From NCBI GenBank assembly GCA_030248135.1, contig JASANC010001006.1:1-64000 (forward strand): 64,000 nucleotides of DNA, written 5' to 3'. Shown one piece after another: positions 20,222 through 53,300 of the stretch. How positions within the stretch are numbered: the first letter of the stretch is position 1; each line of letters begins with the position of its first letter. Made by a program: the position numbers and the translations under genes. The notes under the pieces were generated by a model. The model was given only the letters and a program-made list of their open reading frames with translations. It was not told the DNA's origin and searched no databases. The DNA is from Theristus sp. LFF4_11 (Eukaryota; Nematoda; Chromadorea; Monhysterida; Xyalidae).

Positions 20222-21242
20222 TTAAAAATGCGGGAGAGATATAAAAGGAGGAATATGGCCTTGTGTAAGCAGTGAAAGACTTGGCTCGACAACGCTTTTC
20301 AAGTCTCTAATGTGGTAACACGGATAAAGTACATAAGAGTCATATTTTTGCGCCGCGTTTGTTTTTTTTTTTTTGAAGCACGCCCCCCACCGATTCCGGA
20401 AACCCGAAGGTACCGAATCCGGTGGGATTGGGGAATGGACGGCTCACCATCCCGTGGAACCAATACCCTCGCCACGTGAGGGGACAGCCTCTAAGCCCCG
20501 CTCTGTCTTGGGGGGGGCACCAGTGATCTTAGCCCGATTTCGGTTTCGGTGGCCTGCGGTCGCTATATCCCCGGAGGGCAGCGAATCCGAAACTTTCGTT
20601 TTCGTTTTCGTTTTGCTGAAAAGCGTAAAACTGTGAAGTTATTTTATAATTGTCCTCTTCGATTTAATCTAAAATCACGCCATGTGCGAAATTCTGTAAA
20701 TTCTGTGCAAAAACAGAAAAATCAGAGATTGCAAAACATTGTTGCATGTAGGTTTTTCGTTGTTGTTAACGTACGCACCGCTGTGTACACACCAGCACCA
20801 GTGACAAAAAGGAGTTGTCTTCCATTGATTTTCACCTTTTTTACCGGTGTCAACTTCAACTAGTGTGGCAGGATAAACCGTCTGTCCCGTGAGTCATTGC
20901 CTTTGCCACAGGAGACCTTGCGTTCCGCAATGCTTCTGCGATACAATTTGTCCTGGACAAACCAGTGTCAGCGAGCTAAAGTCTGATTGTTATTTTAGTA
21001 GTTTTAGTGGTCGCTAAATGCCCGAAATCCGCAAATGTGAAAGTTTCATTTGTCTACAATACAAAGTACGAGGGTTGCCATGTGCAACCGAAATCATAAA
21101 TAAACGGCGCAAAAATATGGCTCTTATGTACTTGTATCCGTGTGTACCACATTAGAGACTTGAAAAGCGTTGTCGAGCCAAGTCTTTCACTGCTTACACA
21201 AGGCCATATTCCTCCTTTTATATGCGTCTCCCGCATTTTTAG
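20222..21242. mobile_element. ~1.0-kb element with 140-bp terminal inverted repeats
   Basis: The left arm 20222-20359 (AAAAATGCGGGAGAGATATA ... CATATTTTTGCGCCG) is repeated in inverse at 21103-21242 with about 95% identity. The left arm contains a TATAAAAGG motif. The interior holds the R2 repeat and unique sequence without a convincing frame. It lies directly after the satellite array. Class unknown. Confidence 0.8.
20375..20592 (+). repeat. Dispersed repeat R2, uninterrupted copy
   Basis: Contiguous copy of the two halves at 8118-8220 and 8949-9050, preceded by a T-run. It lies inside the 20222-21242 inverted-repeat element, so it inserted there or is part of that element. Confidence 0.8.
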
Positions 21243-24200
21243 ATAATAGTGATTATTGGTCAGTTTTTGCCCTGTTATCTCCGTTTAGTATCTGAGGTTA
21301 CGATGTAGCGGTCATCACTGCAAACAACGTCATTCTTCTAATTGGTCATTAGGCTCTCCGTTCCGCAAACGACACAGGTGTGTACGCGAGCGGAGAACTT
21401 GAAAAGCGCTTCGCCGAAATGAACATGGAATTGACGAATTTCGTATTTTCCACAGAACGTCGTGGGTGGTATGGATAAGAATCGTTGGTCGCCGCTGTTT
21501 GTCTCCGACGGAAACTGATTAGCCGGGGCAGACACGCGAGCGCGCAGCATGTGTTGCATTTTTTGTCTCTGCTGTATATTTTTTTCCTTCAGTGTTGCGC
21601 GGTTGCACATGATTAGCACATTCGGTGAAATCTGTTTTCCGCTCTTTGATGCCGCATTAAACGTTGTTTTTCGCCTTGCTCGACCAAAAGACAAAAACAC
21701 CAGGCTTCCGGGCATTATTGGTGTTGCGCATTGTGAAATTCTCAAACTCTCTGTGTCTTAATTATGCGTCAGAAAAATAAGCGAACTTCGGCTCAGTGCT
21801 CAAAGCCACAGTCAAAACCGCACAAAGTCCACAGATTTCCGAGGCACAGATTCCAAAATAAAATTCAAAGCCTACCAAACCGAATTTTTTTCCATGTACA
21901 TTGTAACAGAAACAAAAATCGATGCAACTAAAATGTATAACACAAGCAGATTATTATCTTATAACTGAACGTGGTTAGGCTCAAGACATGGCGCCGTCTA
22001 GCAAAGGTACAATCTGAATTCTCCAAATAAAAACCACACACGTACTTCATGAAGTACCAGCGCTCCCGATAAAAACGACACACGACTGTGCGTCTCTCTT
22101 ACCCGCGCAAGACAAAACAACAACAATAATAATAATTTCTTCAATTTGTCGAGATTGCGCTTGCCGAACGAGAATCTTACCCTGCAATCCATTTCGCCCT
22201 CCGAAAAAACCGAGCATTCAGCATTCCATCACAGAAATCAGACACACTGAAAAAATGACACAAGAAAACCCGGAGAGGTGCAGTCGTCTCACAATAATTT
22301 ATTACTATTATCAGTTTTGAGTGTATGGTGCGATTCCGGTTCAATAGCTACCACACACACGCGCGCACACACACAAACACATGCACACATGCAGACATAT
22401 TATCAGTAATGCCCCATACCGCTCCGTGTAGGGTTTTTCGAAGGGTTTTCGGCTTAATCATCGCAGCACACAACAGCAGCAGCGCAGAGAAATGCACAAC
22501 CGACAATAATAAATATGCGAAAAGTGCTGTTACCGTACACCACGCCGCACGCTCACTCTCACACACGTTGCGTACGCGGGGGGCGGGACCTACCACTGCA
22601 CTGCCGTTCGCTGATTGGCGCGCACAGGCAAAAACGAAACACAGAGACACACACGGTGCATATGTGCGCTCAACGTGATTGTACGTGTGCAACACGATGG
22701 CCAATGCCGACACAACAACGCAGTTACACCATCGCCTGGGCGATTCATCCATGTGCACTGAGCCGCCGCCGCCGTATTCCAGTGTGCTACTATTATTATT
22801 ATTATTAGTGTTATTACAAGTAAAGTAGGTAGAGAGAGCGACCGCCCCGCCCGACACAGCCAGCCAGCGTGCATTGTGTGCGTGTTATATCGCGTCGTCG
22901 TCGACTTGCCGTAAACTGATTTGATCATTTTCGCCACAGTGCGCGCGAAAGCTTCATCTCGCTCTCTCTCTGGTGTAACTGTACGCTACAGAGACGCTCT
23001 CTCTCTCTCGTCCACCTCTTTCCCTTGCGGATAGAGTTCAGCACACAGCGCAGCAGAAAATAAAGCATCAGGATTCGCCCGTTCGTGTGTGTGTGGCTGC
23101 GCGACTGAACCAGCGCACAACGCCCCATATACAGTCCGACCAGCAAGCAGCCAGCGGCCGTGTGCAGCGGTGTGCGAATTTAAATCAAGTGTAAGTGATT
23201 GTGATTAGGTTTTATTAAAATTATCCTCGTGCATGCACGGCGCTGTGGGCACGTGTGTGTGTGTGTTTGTGTCTGTGTTTGTGGACGAAAGCTTCCTCTC
23301 GTGGCGAAACGGCCTGCTCATGTTTGCGTTCAGATTGATTATGCTCCAGGAGCAGCAGCAGCAGACTAGAGTGTGTGCGGTGAGCGGCAGAAATTTGTGG
23401 ACCGAACTCGACGCAGACAGGAGCGATGCTGAAAAATCAAATAAACGCCCCTTCGCTCTTTTCACCGTTCCGTTTTTTCTAATGTGCATCATGAGTTTTT
23501 CGCGCTACATAAATTATGATTAGTACGCTCAGTGGCAGCAACGACGTCGTGGTTGTGGCAGTGTGTAGCAGCGGTATGCACGTAATAATTCGAATCGATG
23601 TGCGTGCGCCTGATTTGGCTTCGGCGCAGAAAAATAGAGAGAAAGAAATTAATGAAACGTGCATGATTCATTACGCGCAGTCGGAAACAACCCGTACAGG
23701 TTCATTCTGTTTGAGTGAACACAGTGGTGGAAAGCAGACGCCTCAAAAACATCCGGGCCAGACCAGTTGCAAAATTCGATTTCTATTTTCTTACAATAAC
23801 AACCGTCGCACATTTGTGTGTGAAAGTTTCAGCGTCTCGGACTGTAGCCAGCTGACAGTCCGACTTGAAACGCAAAAGCGAACGCGTCACACAATGTGTA
23901 GTTATTTGCACATGTAATGCCCGTTGACGTGCATACATGAAAATTTGTTTATGTCTCAGTGCGTTCCTTTACACTACGCCTGATTAGAGCTTTGAAAATC
24001 ATTTCACCCTCGGACCCGGCGGCTTTCTAATGTCAACATATGTGTGTGTGTGCAGACAACATAATTCTGGTGCTATGCACAACAGCACGCGCACACTGGT
24101 GAGCGGTGTTGTGGAATGTGGTGGAATCATTTGATTTCACGCGCAGCCAACTTGAAAACTTCATCGTGCTTTTGCCGTGTGTCGCCATACCACGTTCATA

Positions 24201-24585
24201 TTCGCACGCGGTTTTGTGACCGACCACACAGTAGAGAGTAGTTCGCCAGCAGTGCTAACCATTGTCGCGCTAACCAACATGTTTTGTGGTCTGACGAACA
24301 TTTCTGTTTTTTTATGATTTCACAACACGCATTTCGCAGTAGTCGCATATTCTTAGATAGATATGGTCTTTCGAGGAAAACACGTTCGCTCGGACTGAGA
24401 CGTGCGCCCGCGTCGGCCATCCGTGCGTGTCATGATTTGATTTTTTTGCTCTGTCCGACTGGCGCGCAGTCTGAACGTCTGGCATCGGCGTTCCAAACTG
24501 TGATTCACACACTGGACTCGTGCGCCGCGCGTTTTCAGTTTCAGTTTTCACGAAAGCGCTAGTTGTCTTCGTTGATTTCAATTCT
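21243..24585. other. Upstream region of Pax6 with CA/TG and TC microsatellites
   Basis: No gene is supported. CA-rich tracts occur at about 22350-22395, 22620-22660 and 23250-23280, and TC/GA tracts at about 22960-23010. Purine/pyrimidine repeats and a CCGCCCCGCC GC-box near 22840 suggest a TATA-less promoter area before the donor at 23191. Confidence 0.35.
22840..23190 (+). promoter_or_regulatory. Candidate Pax6 promoter and leader exon (donor at 23191)
   Basis: A GC-box-like CCGCCCCGCC lies near 22840, and a good donor AAGT|GTAAGTG follows position 23190. The exon has stops in every frame, as expected of a 5' UTR. It is on the Pax6 strand, 2.4 kb before the start codon. Inference only. Confidence 0.3.
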
Positions 24586-24721
24586 AGGGTGACTTCGTAA
24601 ACGGTTTGCAGATCAGATACACACATCTCCCAGTGTGCCACGCCAAATTGTGTTGTCATTCTGGCCTATACATATTAAAGTAACAGTCGAAGAACAAATC
24701 CTTTCTTCCACACCTGCGAAA

Positions 24722-24787
24722 ATGCCGCTGCCACTGGATACGACGACCTCAGCAGTGCGCACCGCGCAGCAAGAGACGCTCAAACGT
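24722..24787 (+). other. Candidate upstream coding or leader exon of Pax6
   Basis: An ATG at 24722 opens 22 codons (MPLPLDTTTSAVRTAQQ...) up to a strong donor CGT|GTAAGTG after 24787. Joined in phase 0 to the acceptor at 25337, the frame stays open for over 100 further codons, but in a different frame from the paired domain. It is therefore either an upstream ORF, or the N-terminus of a longer isoform if one base is wrong between 25338 and 25641. Confidence 0.35.
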
Positions 24788-25337
24788 GTAAGTGTCAGTG
24801 TCCTATGGAAACCGCGAGAACGAACAAAACGAATAGATTCCACAAACGCAACGTACCGAAAACCGCAAAATGACTGTCGCGGATTATCCGCGTCGGCAAG
24901 GTTGAATTTAGCGTCAAATTGCGCATTTCAAAATGTAATGCGTTCGATGTGTGAGTGCGTGATTTAAGCGCGTGAAGTGTGAAAATGAGAAATTATCAAA
25001 ATTAGTCTGCGAGGGATAACGCCAGATTTGCGCGAAATCATGCCGCACACGTGGTATCACTATGACCGTGAGTAATCGATGTGCTTTTCTGCAAGTGTCA
25101 AGAATGAGAAATTTAAATCCGCGATGTCCACATGTTGTTTCACCATCTGGACCTAAAGTTTAGGACGAATATCTTATCCATAATCTTATCATACATACGT
25201 AATTCAGTTAGTCAATCGATGTTCGGCATATTGTCGTTCCTTTAGTTGGAAGAAAGCGACAGTAGAGCAAACCTAGAAACTCCGAAAAAATAATTTCAAT
25301 GTGCAATTCAAGAATCGAAATTCAACAATTTTTTCAG

Positions 25338-25641
25338 ATAATACGCTCCAGCAGCGAGCACGCTTCATCGCCTTCAAGGTCGCGATCAACAAGCAGCCCG
25401 GTCTTACCAAGCGCACCCCCGTCCGTGACGATCACCACCACAAACTCATCGGATCACCGCACGGTCGATCTACGCCGCGTCAGTCAAGATTGCTCAATCA
25501 ACACCGATCTCAGTGATAATCGCATCAACGGCAGCGGCCGCAGCAGCCGGACAACACCCGGGCATACCACACCAGCTTCACACGCAGCCACAGTCCATTC
25601 ACCACTTCGACACGTCGCTCTCAGTGGACGGCAAAGGCACC
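25338..25641 (+). promoter_or_regulatory. Pax6: 5' untranslated (or extended N-terminal) part of Pax6 coding exon 1
   Basis: A polypyrimidine-AG acceptor ends at 25337. The frame of the MPHK start is open back to 25429 but has no ATG there, so the start at 25642 is preferred. The sequence still looks coding: Ala/His/Gln-rich in the Pax6 frame after 25510 and Ser/Thr-rich in another frame before it. Confidence 0.5.
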
Positions 25642-45175
<19,534 letters not shown>

Positions 45176-45268
45176 AGGACGTCGCTCGCTGCTGTGGAAA
45201 CAACACGGTTTGTCATCGTCCTGTGCTCCTGATCAGACTGTCAAACACACGTTCCTGATTTTTACCAA

Positions 45269-45274
45269 AATAAA
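45269..45274 (+). terminator. Pax6 poly(A) signal, proximal
   Basis: AATAAA 94 nt after the stop codon. A second AATAAA lies at 45496-45501, followed by a GT-rich stretch, so two alternative 3' ends are possible. Confidence 0.55.
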
Positions 45275-45495
45275 CAAAAAACTCCTTGCTGTGCTGCTAA
45301 TCGAGCTTGTAGTGGAAGCTAAGTCCTCGTTTTTTCTTTCTTCTGTATTTCCTATTCGGACCTGTTTTTTTTGTTCCATTATTTTTTGTTGCTTTTGTTC
45401 TCTGCGATTGTTGTAACTGTTTCATTGTTTCTTAAGTTTCAGTATGCACACTTCTCTCTCACTTGAGCTGCAGAGAAAAAAACTGTCATTCAGGC

Positions 45496-45501
45496 AATAA
45501 A
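45496..45501 (+). terminator. Pax6 poly(A) signal, distal
   Basis: AATAAA followed within 40 nt by TTTGTAACTGTTTC-type T/G-rich sequence; the better of the two candidates by context. Confidence 0.55.
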
Positions 45502-47363
45502 GGTTCGGTTTATGATTTCATCGTCTTTGTAACTGTTTCTCTATTATTATCAGTTTTACATTTTCAAGCTTAGTATTGAGGCAGCTTATTTCCACGCCAC
45601 TTCACGGGCGGTCAATCGAGATTATATGACTATGACCTTAATAACTCTTGATTCAAATGTTTTGGATTTATCGACATTTTTTTGTTTTCCTTCAAAAAAA
45701 TACCTGTTGTACGTACGTGTCCCTCTGCAGATCTGAACTTACTTTTATGTATTTCAATATTGATACCCAAGTTCCATTTTTCTATGGGGATTCACATACA
45801 GAGGAATCGAATTTAAAACAGTAGTGTTGCTTCAAACCAATTGAAACAGTTTGCTGTGTTATGAGAAGATGAAGTAGCTCCGGTTTTCAAAGAAAAATAC
45901 CATAATTTTATTTTTTTTCAATAATTTTTTGTGTGAACAACTTTTACATGCGTCGACTGTTATGTTATATTTTACGAAACATAAAATTTACTGTTTTTTT
46001 TTAAATTGTTCCAATTGTTTTGTTGTTGTGTTGTGGTCGTGTGGTTTTACCTAAAAACGTTTTGTCATTGTTATTAAGCACAGGTTGAAGAACAAAGACC
46101 GCTTTGTCATAATTTCATCGCGTGCTTAGGAAAATGTGAAAACAACTCGCTTATTTTAGTTGTTTTTTGCATCTTGTGTTTTCGTTTTTTGGTTTCGTCT
46201 TGATTTTCTCTGTACCGTATCCCATACCCAATCGAGCTTATTGCACACCAACGATCCGTTGATTCGATCTGCTCGTGTATGTTCAGATGTTTCGTTTTTT
46301 CAGAAGTTATCTTCTTACACGAGTGTCGTCGCATAATTGTTTATTGTTTTTGCCACAGAAGTTATCCTGATGAGTTTATATTTCCGGAATTTCCAGTTTT
46401 TTGTTTTCTTTCTCAACTCACGATATGATATGAGTTTATACACATACTCTTTCTGTTTTTATCAATCTGTGAATCAACAGAAAATTCTGTAGTTGTTCAA
46501 TTGATTAAAAACCGTGCAAAAATACTAGTTGTAAAAAGATTTATTCCTTTGCACTTTTCTTCTATTTTGAAAAATAAAAACTGCCTTGTGGTGACGAAAG
46601 AACAGGCTTTGGTAAACAATAAAAAACCCTTTTTTTAAAACGGCATTATCTGTTCTCCGTACTCAATTGTGTGATACTTCATTACTTTCCGATATTTGCA
46701 GAATAAAAAACACACTGGAAAATCACGTTTCACTTGACAGTTTTAATTGAAATTGGGATTTTCTGGATAGAAAAAAAACATTTTTGGTAAAAACAAGTAG
46801 ATCAAAATGGAACACATGCACGCACGTTAATGCAGATGAGCACAATATTAATAGACACCTCAGAACAGTTTCAAAATACGTGATCGTTCTAATGGACTCC
46901 ACAGTTCCAATAGCAATGTTAACGACCATGATATTTTTAAAACATCAGCGTTGTCAACAAAAAAAAACGTTTGAAAACTGACTGTTTGTTTATCGCAACG
47001 TGTTTGTTTTGCAAACAGAATACAAACCACTATTGCGCGAGTTCCGAAACAAATGCAGATATATGGATATTGTATCTTTATGGTTTTCGGACTGAGAGTA
47101 AAGTGCTTTGATGAAAAAAACATGTTCATGAGTTTAAAGTGCGCCACTGGATGGAATAGTAAAAAAGTCGACAATTTCCGTTGATGATTTAGATGACGAC
47201 CTCAATCTTTAAAGAATTTTGAAATAGTTCAAACGAGCGAAGTCTAGTCGACAAGACAACAAACGTTACTAAAAAGGCTAACTAAGACGAAAAGACAAGA
47301 TTAAAAAAACAAAACAATGAATAAACTAAACGGTGATAATCAAAACCTGTTAACCCGGAAAAA
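45502..47363. other. Intergenic region between Pax6 and the ankyrin gene
   Basis: AT-rich, with many T-runs. I see no gene, no clear transposon ends and no clear promoter. Confidence 0.5.
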
Positions 47364-50300
47364 ATGAACCGGAGAAAGAAATTGTGGACGAGCGTCAAGC
47401 ATTTTCGTTCAACCAGTGGCAGCATTGTGTCGAGAACTGGCACCGAGCTGACATTGGTTGACGCCACGAACACGCCAACTGGCGAACAAGAACACGACAC
47501 TTGTCGCTTTGAGGACAGCCCGTTTTATGCGCACCGGGTGCGTTTGTCTTTGTTTCAAGATTCTTGTTACAGTTTGTTGCGGTTGCAATGCGTTTGTGTG
47601 GGTCGTTTCACTCTGTTGACTTTCATCGGATGTGTTTACGTTTTTATCACTCTTTGACACAAAAAACGCATTATCTAGTGCAACGTTGTTTGTTGTATTG
47701 CAATGGCTGTACGCTGGTTGGGTGTCACGAGTGGAGTTACCGTCACACAACCACCACCGTACCACATGTAGACATAAAAAACAAACTACAGAAGTAATAA
47801 AAAATACGGATCGGCCTCATCTTCCACTACAAACGTCATGAAAAAATTAATAGACCTCAGAACAACCCGGTAATATTTCTCAATACACCAACAAAAGCCA
47901 CCAACCACCAAATTTGTTTGCGCATTCAGTTGGCGGCGCAAGGCAAATTAGAGCAGTTGACAGAGGTCGTGAACAGCGATCGTAGCCGACTGACGGCGCC
48001 GGACGCGAAACACTGGACGTGCATGCATCACGCGGCACGGCACGCGCGACTGAGCGTCCTCGATTACTTGCTCGCGAATGCAGCTGGTTAGAAGCGGAGT
48101 TTCGTTGTTGTTGTTGTTCTGTCAGAAGCTATATTTCGCAAATTACAGTCAAACTCGTAAATTATAGGCAATCAGCTGACTGGTTGGTGATCGATGCTCT
48201 CTGTGCAGGCATTATGCTGTGGAGGTGGAGTTTGTCCTGCGCAGAAAGCATGCATCACGTGATTACTAACCAATCAGCTGATCACCTATAATTTAGAGGT
48301 TGACTGTCGAGTGCAATCCGGCCTGTTAAACACCAGCAATTTAGTCTGCACTCAGCCGAACAGCTGACTGCCGGGGGTTCACAGTTCCGACTCCAAGCGG
48401 GGGAACAACAGAGGATGTGCGGCTGCCTTCTCCACTCAATTCTCACTAACTCGTACGTACAGTATGCCTTCGTGAAAGGCCTCTGTTCGATTGTTTAGAG
48501 ATACAGAACAATAGTCAAAAATGAACACAAGCCGACGATATTATTCTCACTTTTATTGAAAACCGTGTCTGTGCCAGATGCCACAAATCAGAAAATTCTC
48601 TGTAGCAAAAACATCGCCGAAATTCTCGCGACGCAATTACTTTAAAAACAATACCATCCCATCACATTTTGTTGGTCTTACAAAATTTGGAAAAAAATCA
48701 CAATTGGTCATCTGATTGTCACCTATCGATCTACAGACGAGCATCACCACTCACCACAAAAAAAAACGAAACACAAGTTCAAACCGTTTTTTCCATTTTG
48801 CAAGACAGAAGAAGCCAGACAACAAACTTTCCATTTTGTATAAAACGACAAACGAATAGATTCACAGAAAAATAGCAGACGAAACCGTTTTTTTTCAAAA
48901 CAGCACACAGTGACACAGGCAAAACAGCATAAATTCCGGAAATTCACATGCAAAAACGGACCTACGAACTCATCCAATAAAGAAATTCCATCATGACAAC
49001 AGCAACAAAAAACAATGCTTGGGTTGGCTTGTGCCCACGCACATATGCGTAGAAGCGATGTACAGGGTGGGCCAAAAAAAGGTTCCCTTTTTAAACTGCT
49101 GTCACTGGCTGGTGTTTTAATATTATGAGCTGAAATTTTCAGCACTGATAAAACTTGTGATGCCATTTTACTGACAAAAATTTTTTTCCGATATTTAATT
49201 CCTAGCGCTCACTGTGTGCAGATTTTCTAAAAAGCTCGAAAAATCAACAAATTGACTGAAATGAGTGCAAGAAAAAATTAGTATCAAGATGCGTGATTCA
49301 ATTTTGAAACTGTTGCGAAGGTGGCAAATGGGTCTTTTTGGATACCCGGAGTATTGATAGTTCAAATCATGCGCTCAGACTGGAAAGGTCTCACACTTGA
49401 ATTGCATTTGAGCAGCTCGAGCGAAATTCTGATGTTTCACAACGGACTCGACTCGAGTCAGCAGCCATGCGAATGCGACAGAAAAAATTGTTCAGTTGAC
49501 TTTTTGTTTTGTGTGTTGCTCTGTCTGTTAATTTGTTTTTTTTTGAAAAGTTTTTCTGCGGTTTGAATAAAACAGTGTTTCAGTTTCATTTTTCTGCAGT
49601 TTCGTCATGGTTAAGTGGACAGCAGAACAACGGGTCTGGTGTGTTATCTAGTGGGAGCAATCTGAAAGTTTTTCTGCAGTGACTCGCCAGTTTCGCGTAA
49701 AATGCAATCCATCCGCTGCCGGACGAGAACCTTGATGATGATTTGGATGTCTATGAGCAATGATTCGTTGTGAAATTCTTGGTTAAAAACTCGTTTTTTT
49801 GAAAATTTGGGAATTTTTAAACATTGTGCTGTAAAACTGAATCTACTCGACCAAACTGGATAAAAATCTGGTCAGAAAAATGGCATCACATGTTTTATCA
49901 ATGCTGAAAATTTCAGCTTATAATATTGAAACACCAGCCAGTGACAGCAGTTTGAAAATGGAACCTTTTTTGGCCCACACTGTATATGGCCACAAACCAG
50001 CCCAAGCATATTTGTGAAAAACGAGGGCTGGCTGATGTTTCGTGCTGCCATTACCACCCCGCGTTACATTGTTCAGACTGTGCGGTCTGGCGACTTGTCG
50101 AAATATTGACCCGTGGTCGCCGCCGCGGTCTTCACTCATCGCGCGAGACCGCAAAAATAGTGTCCAGCACCAGGTTTTTTTTCAAAAAGTCGGTTCTGCA
50201 ATTTGCAGAAATTTGGCAAAAAAAATTCTGCAAATGAAATTTGGTTTTTGCAAATTTCAAAAACATGACGAAAATGGTTTTTGTGCTTGTTTAATGTCAT

Positions 50301-53300
50301 TTTTTTGTTCTGAGCAACATTTCTTAACGATGCTCAGAATTGCACTTGCCAATTGCATCGTTTTACAGAATTTTTTAAAGATTCAGAAAAAAGGAACATC
50401 AAAACCAAACCAGATTGCCAAACCAACCAAATCACCAATCATTCGTTTCAAATTCAACCTAACAACAACACAATCAATATCAAATAAAAACCCTCATTGC
50501 TCAAATTCCGCAATCAAAGCGATAGCTTCGATCTTCGAATCGGTTGCTGAGATTCTCGACAAGCTCGACGATAAACTTGCGCATTTCCGCCAATGTCTTA
50601 TTTTTGCATCTTCTGTTGTGTGAATGATGGATCACCTCATTCTAATTCCAAACAGAAAGCCTAACAGCAAACAATAATTTTCGATTTGATCTAATTATGT
50701 TTTATTTTTTGAATTCAAAATACTCCGATTTTATTTACGAAGGCAAAACAAAACGTCAATCATTGCGCTACAGCAATAACCGCCGAAACAGCTGTTTTTG
50801 ACAAAAAAACTATTTGAAATTTCTTCCATGTTGATGTGAAACCTCAGTCAAGCGCCAAGCGCAAAATGAATATTGCAGAACCAAAGTTTACATGCAAATC
50901 TGTTTCTGCAATTTGCAGAAATCTGCTAAAAAATTTATGCAAACGCTTCCAAAATTTCTGCACAAAACCGACGTTTTTCTGCAAAAAAACCAGGTCCAGC
51001 CCTCGTGGTGTCAGAGTCCGCAGCCCACAAAAAAACTACTGACACAAACGCAACAAGCAAAAAAACTGCACAGCCTCATATCAAAGTCAAACATCACAGT
51101 TGAACGTGTGCTTGTGCGCGAGAAACGCGCGCCACTCTGCGCACAGCTGCGCTCGCTCCACGGAGGCCGGCCCCGTGTGACCGGGACGCACTTTCGGCGT
51201 CCGTTTCGGTTTCTCCGTCGAATCGGACGCGCCGTAGAGCGGCCGCTTCACGCGATGCCCCAGAAGAGCCCAGTCGATCAGTCGCGCGCAGTCGTCGATG
51301 ATTTGCTGTGTTAGTTAGACGCGGCATTTGAAAATTTTCCGAAATTTTTTATGAAATATTTTTTTTTGAAAAATTCCATCTCTATGCTGTGTTTTTTTGG
51401 GAAGTGTTGTTTGGTCAGGACCAGATTCTCGAATTGTTTGACTAAAACAATAATAACACAGACCTGCAATGCGTCAACCTGTAGCGAACAAAACAGCATC
51501 ACTAGTTCGTCTCTCATTTCCGCTCGTGTTGGTAGATAATCAGAATGGTCTTGACACGACTCGGTTTTGTTGGCGCGATCCTGGAAATGGCCCCAAAATT
51601 TTGAAATAAACGTAACTGGCATGCTATTCTGATTTTAAACCATGCCAGAAACGTAGCTTCAGATTGCACGTTTCGTTTCGGCTATTTCGTAGTGAAACAC
51701 TCCGTTTTACTATTATCAATGTATTGGGTTCTGCGACTCAAACTCAATGCATTTACAGACGTCGAAAGGAACCTGGTCTCGATCCCGATGCGGCAATTCA
51801 GAATAGCCCAGGTGTCTCGGCACTGTTTTTGGGGACTCGGATCACTTTACCAATTTTGAATTCCCGCGTCATACATGAAACTGTTCACATGCTATGAGCG
51901 CTTTGGGTCTTGAAATGAAAGATGAAGCGGTCAAACTCTTCATTGCAGCAAGCAGACTGGCAGGATGTAGCCACGATCGCATTTTGTTTCTTTGGAAGGG
52001 AAGGGTGAACTTGGGCAATGTAACGAGAATTGAAAACGTTTAAAAAAATTTCTGGTATCATTGACCCTGAAATGCTGGGTTATCATGCTCAACTCAACTG
52101 AACCAACGAACAGGGTCACAAAAAACCGAAAAAAGGCACAACATATCAATTGCCAACTTGATCAGTCGTGCTAAGCTGAATCCAGTGCTTGAGCGAATAG
52201 TCTGTGTCGCATTCGGCGGCATACGGATGCATGCAGAGCACAACGTTGCACTCGGAATAGGCAAAGTGCGCTGATTGGCTCGCTGTCTCGCACGCAGCCA
52301 ATGAGGGCATCGCTATGTAATGAACGTCCGATTGATTTTGCACCAGGTCGCTCAACTGAAAAGTGCTGTTTGCTTTCATTAGAGCTGCCAATGCACAACT
52401 GAATTGCTGCGCACAAGTTAGCAGTAGGCCGCATTCAAAATGCCACCAATTAGCAAACCGCACAGAAAGATGAGCACAACTTATAAACGCTCTCCAATTG
52501 ATTCTGGCACTTCCTGAAAAATAGGCTTCATATATGAAAAACGTTTTTTCGCGCGTCGCCGCTCGCTGAAACAAACACGTTTCCGAGACGAAGTGTCATA
52601 ATAAAAAAGAAGAAGCGAATATCGCATTACATTGCTTCTACTGCCTGCGCCAAGCGTCCACCGAGGCACCAGTAACGTCTCGTGGTCGTATGTTTGATCG
52701 TTGTCGCGTAACAGCGCGTAATGCTCAGTCGCCTCGACCAGATAGCCGATGCCTGCATACATACAGTCGAACTGTAAATTGCAGGGAATCAGCTGCAATC
52801 AGCGGATTGGTTGGTGGCCACATGCATACATTGTCTGTGCAGACATTGCTGTGGGGGTGGGGGTGGGGGCGGAGTTTGGTTTGCACAGAAAGCATGCATA
52901 CCGTACTCACCAACGAATCAGCTGATTCCCTACAATTTAGAGTTCGACTGAATGAACATTCGAACGAAAACTGACGCATGACAACGCACTTTTCTTAGAG
53001 TAATTAGAAAATCAAAAAAAAAACATTCGGAAAAAACCAAACAAGAACATTCCGTTTTCGAATGAAACACGCTGATTGGCTGAACAACGGTTGACAAATA
53101 TGGCCAATCAAAAAGCTGCGCATCCGCGTTCAGTTTCCCCACAAGGCTCAACCAACCCTCGAATACAACCGGTGACCAGGGGTCTCCCGACGGCTCGTGC
53201 TCATCAGTCGACGTCAAACTAGGCAGCCGATCCACAATCGAACTCGGCGCTGATTGGCTGGCAGCGGAATTCGTGAGCGCACATTCGACGGCCAACCAGT

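Noticed and set aside
20373..20636. 87-codon frame also seen in part near 8940-9035
   Set aside because: It is the R2 repeat; the frame is not kept in the interrupted copy and no protein family is recognised.
22348..22857. 169-codon minus-strand frame with poly-Asn and Cys/Val-rich parts
   Set aside because: Arises from CA/TG and trinucleotide repeats.
50042..50623. 193-codon frame in ankyrin intron 2
   Set aside because: Overlaps a repeat-like region, changes character along its length and has no known motif.
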